This document shows, piece by piece, positions 62,225 to 64,000 of a stretch of 64,000 nt of DNA. This DNA comes from Planctomycetota bacterium (GTDB lineage: Bacteria; Planctomycetota; Planctomycetia; Pirellulales; UBA7805), in the NCBI GenBank assembly GCA_003389215.1, contig QQVP01000119.1, forward strand, positions 310,001 to 374,000, written 5' to 3'. Below the pieces are notes generated by a model, which had not been told where the DNA came from, searched no databases, and was given only the letters and a program-made list of their open reading frames with translations. The position numbers and the translations under genes are program-made. How positions within the stretch are numbered: position 1 is the stretch's first letter; every line of letters begins with the position of its first letter.

Positions 62225-62802
62225 GCGTCAGGTTCCTTGATCGGGTCTACCTCAGTCATTCCGTTCGAGCGACGGCGGTTGATCTGCGTTGGCGTATCTG
62301 GGCCCACCTCCCGCCGAGGAGGTCGACGGCCAACCAACAGCGCCGACGGCCGACAACCAGCGCCGAACCGGTAACAACCACGGGTACCTGTGCAAACATA
62401 CAATATACGGTTGTGCATTGTCAACCGATCCTGGCTGCGTGGGATGGCCGCCAAATCCGCCTTCGCGGCCCCCTGCGATCTGCCGCGGCCGCGTTGGCGA
62501 CGCTCCATTTCCGGCTCGCAACAGCTACACTGAAAACAGGAGATCAAGGTGCGGCTGGCAGACGATTGAGCTGGCCCAAGGGGCCTCCGCGAAAGGTCGC
62601 CAACGGTGACGGGCACACCACCGGCGTCGGGGCGTGCGGTGGCCAGCGTTGCCCAGTTGCTTGACGAAATCGCCCGTCGAGGCCAAGAATACCGGTCGAT
62701 CCTACGAATTACCTAGGTTTCCCCGCTGTGAACTTCCCGTCACGCTTGGCTCGTCCGGGGCTCGAGTCGACTTGCCCCGTCCCTATTGCAAAGGAACGAT
62801 CG
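62225..62802. other. Intergenic region between divergent lexA and sppA
   Basis: 578 bp with no supportable gene. It holds the lexA promoter/operator candidate at 62390-62424 and two imperfect 20-bp direct repeats (GGCCAACCAACAGCGCCGAC and GGCCGACAACCAGCGCCGAA) near 62330-62370. A promoter for sppA was not identified. Confidence 0.55.
62390..62424 (-). promoter_or_regulatory. lexA promoter with overlapping palindrome (candidate operator)
   Basis: On the minus strand TTGACA (62424-62419) is followed after 18 bp by TATGTT (62400-62395). The imperfect palindrome GTGCAAAC-N12-GTTGTGCAT (62390-62418) covers the spacer and -10, where an autorepressor would be expected to bind. Confidence 0.5.
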
Positions 62803-64000
62803 ATGCTCGCCAATCCGTTTTTCCGCCTGCCGCTCTCGCTACTGTTGTTCCTTCTCTTGTTCGTGTCGCTCGGCGGCCTGCTGCGGGCGGAGGAGGAAGC
62901 CGCGAAGGACGCCGCGGATGCCAAGCCGGCCGCAAACAAGCGCGTCAAACTGGCTTCGATTTCAATTGCCGGTGCCTTTCCGGAGACGACCCAGCAGGTC
63001 GGGCTCTTCGGCGAGATGGAACAGAATCTCCGCGAGACGATCAAGCGCATTGGCCAGGCGGCCGAAGACGACGATATCCAGGGGCTCGTACTCCGCATCC
63101 GCTCGCCCCTGATCGGACGGGCCAAGGTCGAGGAGCTTTGCGCGGCCGTGCGTCGTGCCCAGGCCAAGGGAATGAAGGTCTATGCCGACATTACGGGCGC
63201 TCAGGGGGCCGATTATCTGATCGCCTCTGCCTGCGACGAGATCGTGATGCCGCCCTCCGGCTCGCTGATCCTCGCCGGCGTGCGGGCCGAGGTCATGTTC
63301 TACAGGGGACTCATGGACAAGGTTGGCGTGCGTGCCGACTTCATCCAGGTGGGTCGCTTCAAGGGCGCTGCTGAGCCGTTCGTCCGCAGCGAGATGAGTG
63401 ACGAGTTGCGAGCGCAGTTCGAAAGTCTGATTGGCGACTACTACGACCAGATGATCGAGCGGATCGCCGAGGCACGTGATCTCGAGGCGGATCGCGTGCG
63501 CGAATTGATCGACGAAGGCATGTTCTCGGCCGCCAAGGCGAAGGAGGTGGGCCTGATCGATCACGTGATGTACGAGGATGAACTGCGCGAACGGCTCCGC
63601 ACGGAGAACGACGCCGAGAAGCTCGCGGTGGTGCGAAACTACGGCAAAAAAGACGTTCAAACCGACTTTTCCGGCTTCGGCGGCATGGTGCAGTTGATGC
63701 AGCTGATGATGGGAGTCGAGCCGACCCGTTCGCGAAGCCGCGGCGACCGCATCGCCATTATCTATGCCGTTGGTCCGATCATGGACGGCGCGAGTGAACA
63801 GGGGCTGTTTGGCAATGCGACGCTGGGGGGCGACACGATTGTCAAAGCCCTGCGCATGGCGGCCAAGCATAAGCGCGTCAAGGCGATTGTGCTTCGTGTC
63901 GATTCGCCCGGCGGTTCGGCCCTGGCGAGCGACTTGATTTGGCGCGAGGTCGCTCGGATCGACAAGCCGGTGGTGGCCAGCATGGGCGATACGGCGGCCA
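62803..64000 (+). CDS. sppA: Signal peptide peptidase SppA, type I (3' end outside window)
   Basis: At least 399 residues; the frame is open to the right edge. ATG 62803 follows AAGGA. The N-terminal hydrophobic segment (FRLPLSLLLFLLLFVSLGGL) is a signal or anchor. Two Clp/crotonase-like halves are visible, as in the long SppA form. The first contains the catalytic Lys187 in VGRFKGAAEPF, the second the nucleophile Ser372 in VLRVDSPGGSALASDLIW. SppA degrades cleaved signal peptides in the membrane. Confidence 0.93.
   Translation, partial: MLANPFFRLPLSLLLFLLLFVSLGGLLRAEEEAAKDAADAKPAANKRVKLASISIAGAFPETTQQVGLFGEMEQNLRETIKRIGQAAEDDDIQGLVLRIRSPLIGRAKVEELCAAVRRAQAKGMKVYADITGAQGADYLIASACDEIVMPPSGSLILAGVRAEVMFYRGLMDKVGVRADFIQVGRFKGAAEPFVRSEMSDELRAQFESLIGDYYDQMIERIAEARDLEADRVRELIDEGMFSAAKAKEVGLIDHVMYEDELRERLRTENDAEKLAVVRNYGKKDVQTDFSGFGGMVQLMQLMMGVEPTRSRSRGDRIAIIYAVGPIMDGASEQGLFGNATLGGDTIVKALRMAAKHKRVKAIVLRVDSPGGSALASDLIWREVARIDKPVVASMGDTAA

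Overview
The window looks like a chromosomal segment of a planctomycete, probably of the Pirellulales type. This rests on high G+C, the gene repertoire (ThiE with an N-terminal extension domain, LRR and membrane proteins with an 'RLRTLL'-type first helix, a split fabF/acpP/fabG/fabD set, a 14-gene complex I operon with free-standing nuoC and nuoD, lpxB and Mla genes) and dispersed repeats that I recall as common in that phylum. The assignment is an inference. No rRNA, tRNA or CRISPR array was seen.

Layout. 1-2040: a left-truncated secreted protein on the minus strand, divergent from a basic Pro-rich secreted PDZ protein. 2102-5686: a bidirectional terminator, then a minus-strand fatty-acid block (fabD>fabG>acpP>fabF). 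6006-16885: a minus-strand housekeeping series ispF>cysS>ruvC ... ruvA ... ruvB. It is broken between ruvC and ruvA by an island of about 4.5 kb (about 9515-14074), and between ruvA and ruvB by a plus-strand membrane-protein gene.

The island is the most interesting part. It holds a 5'-truncated Rhs core gene ending in a variable domain with an HESVH metallopeptidase motif. A small multi-helix membrane protein starts inside its stop codon (GTGA) and is a candidate immunity protein. Next come a leucine-rich-repeat membrane protein, a displaced second Rhs core fragment, and an internally deleted IS4/Tn5-type element with 36-bp terminal inverted repeats. A repeat of about 60 bp, in the same orientation, borders the island on both sides.

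17021-22343: a three-gene ABC-2 exporter, a UbiA-type prenyltransferase and a divergent alkaline-phosphatase-fold protein. The last two resemble part of an Ebo/EDB cluster. 23021-38180: a complete nuoA-N operon, mostly with 4-8 bp stop/start overlaps, followed by an Mrp/NUBPL-type P-loop protein. 39730-39987: a tiny, extremely Lys-rich DNA-binding-like protein with a 760-bp upstream region that has no convincing gene. 40750-44868: an SGNH hydrolase, an M50 protease, two tandem MITE-like elements sharing CTAG boundaries, lpxB, and a CYTH protein at 44308-44868. Its start overlaps the stop of an ankyrin lipoprotein at 44865-45737. 46007-47917: a TlpA-type thioredoxin and ThiE.

48366-55553: a membrane/TPR-like gene and clpC (ended by a terminator), then mlaE-mlaF-mlaD and a convergent PEGA lipoprotein. 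55848-61600: a PP2C phosphatase, an LptF/G permease, and a histidine kinase/sigma54 response-regulator pair in which the regulator appears to start at ATC. 61622-64000: lexA on the minus strand with a candidate promoter/operator, and a right-truncated sppA.

The lpxB, LptF/G and Mla genes together imply a diderm envelope with an LPS-like lipid and inter-membrane lipid traffic.
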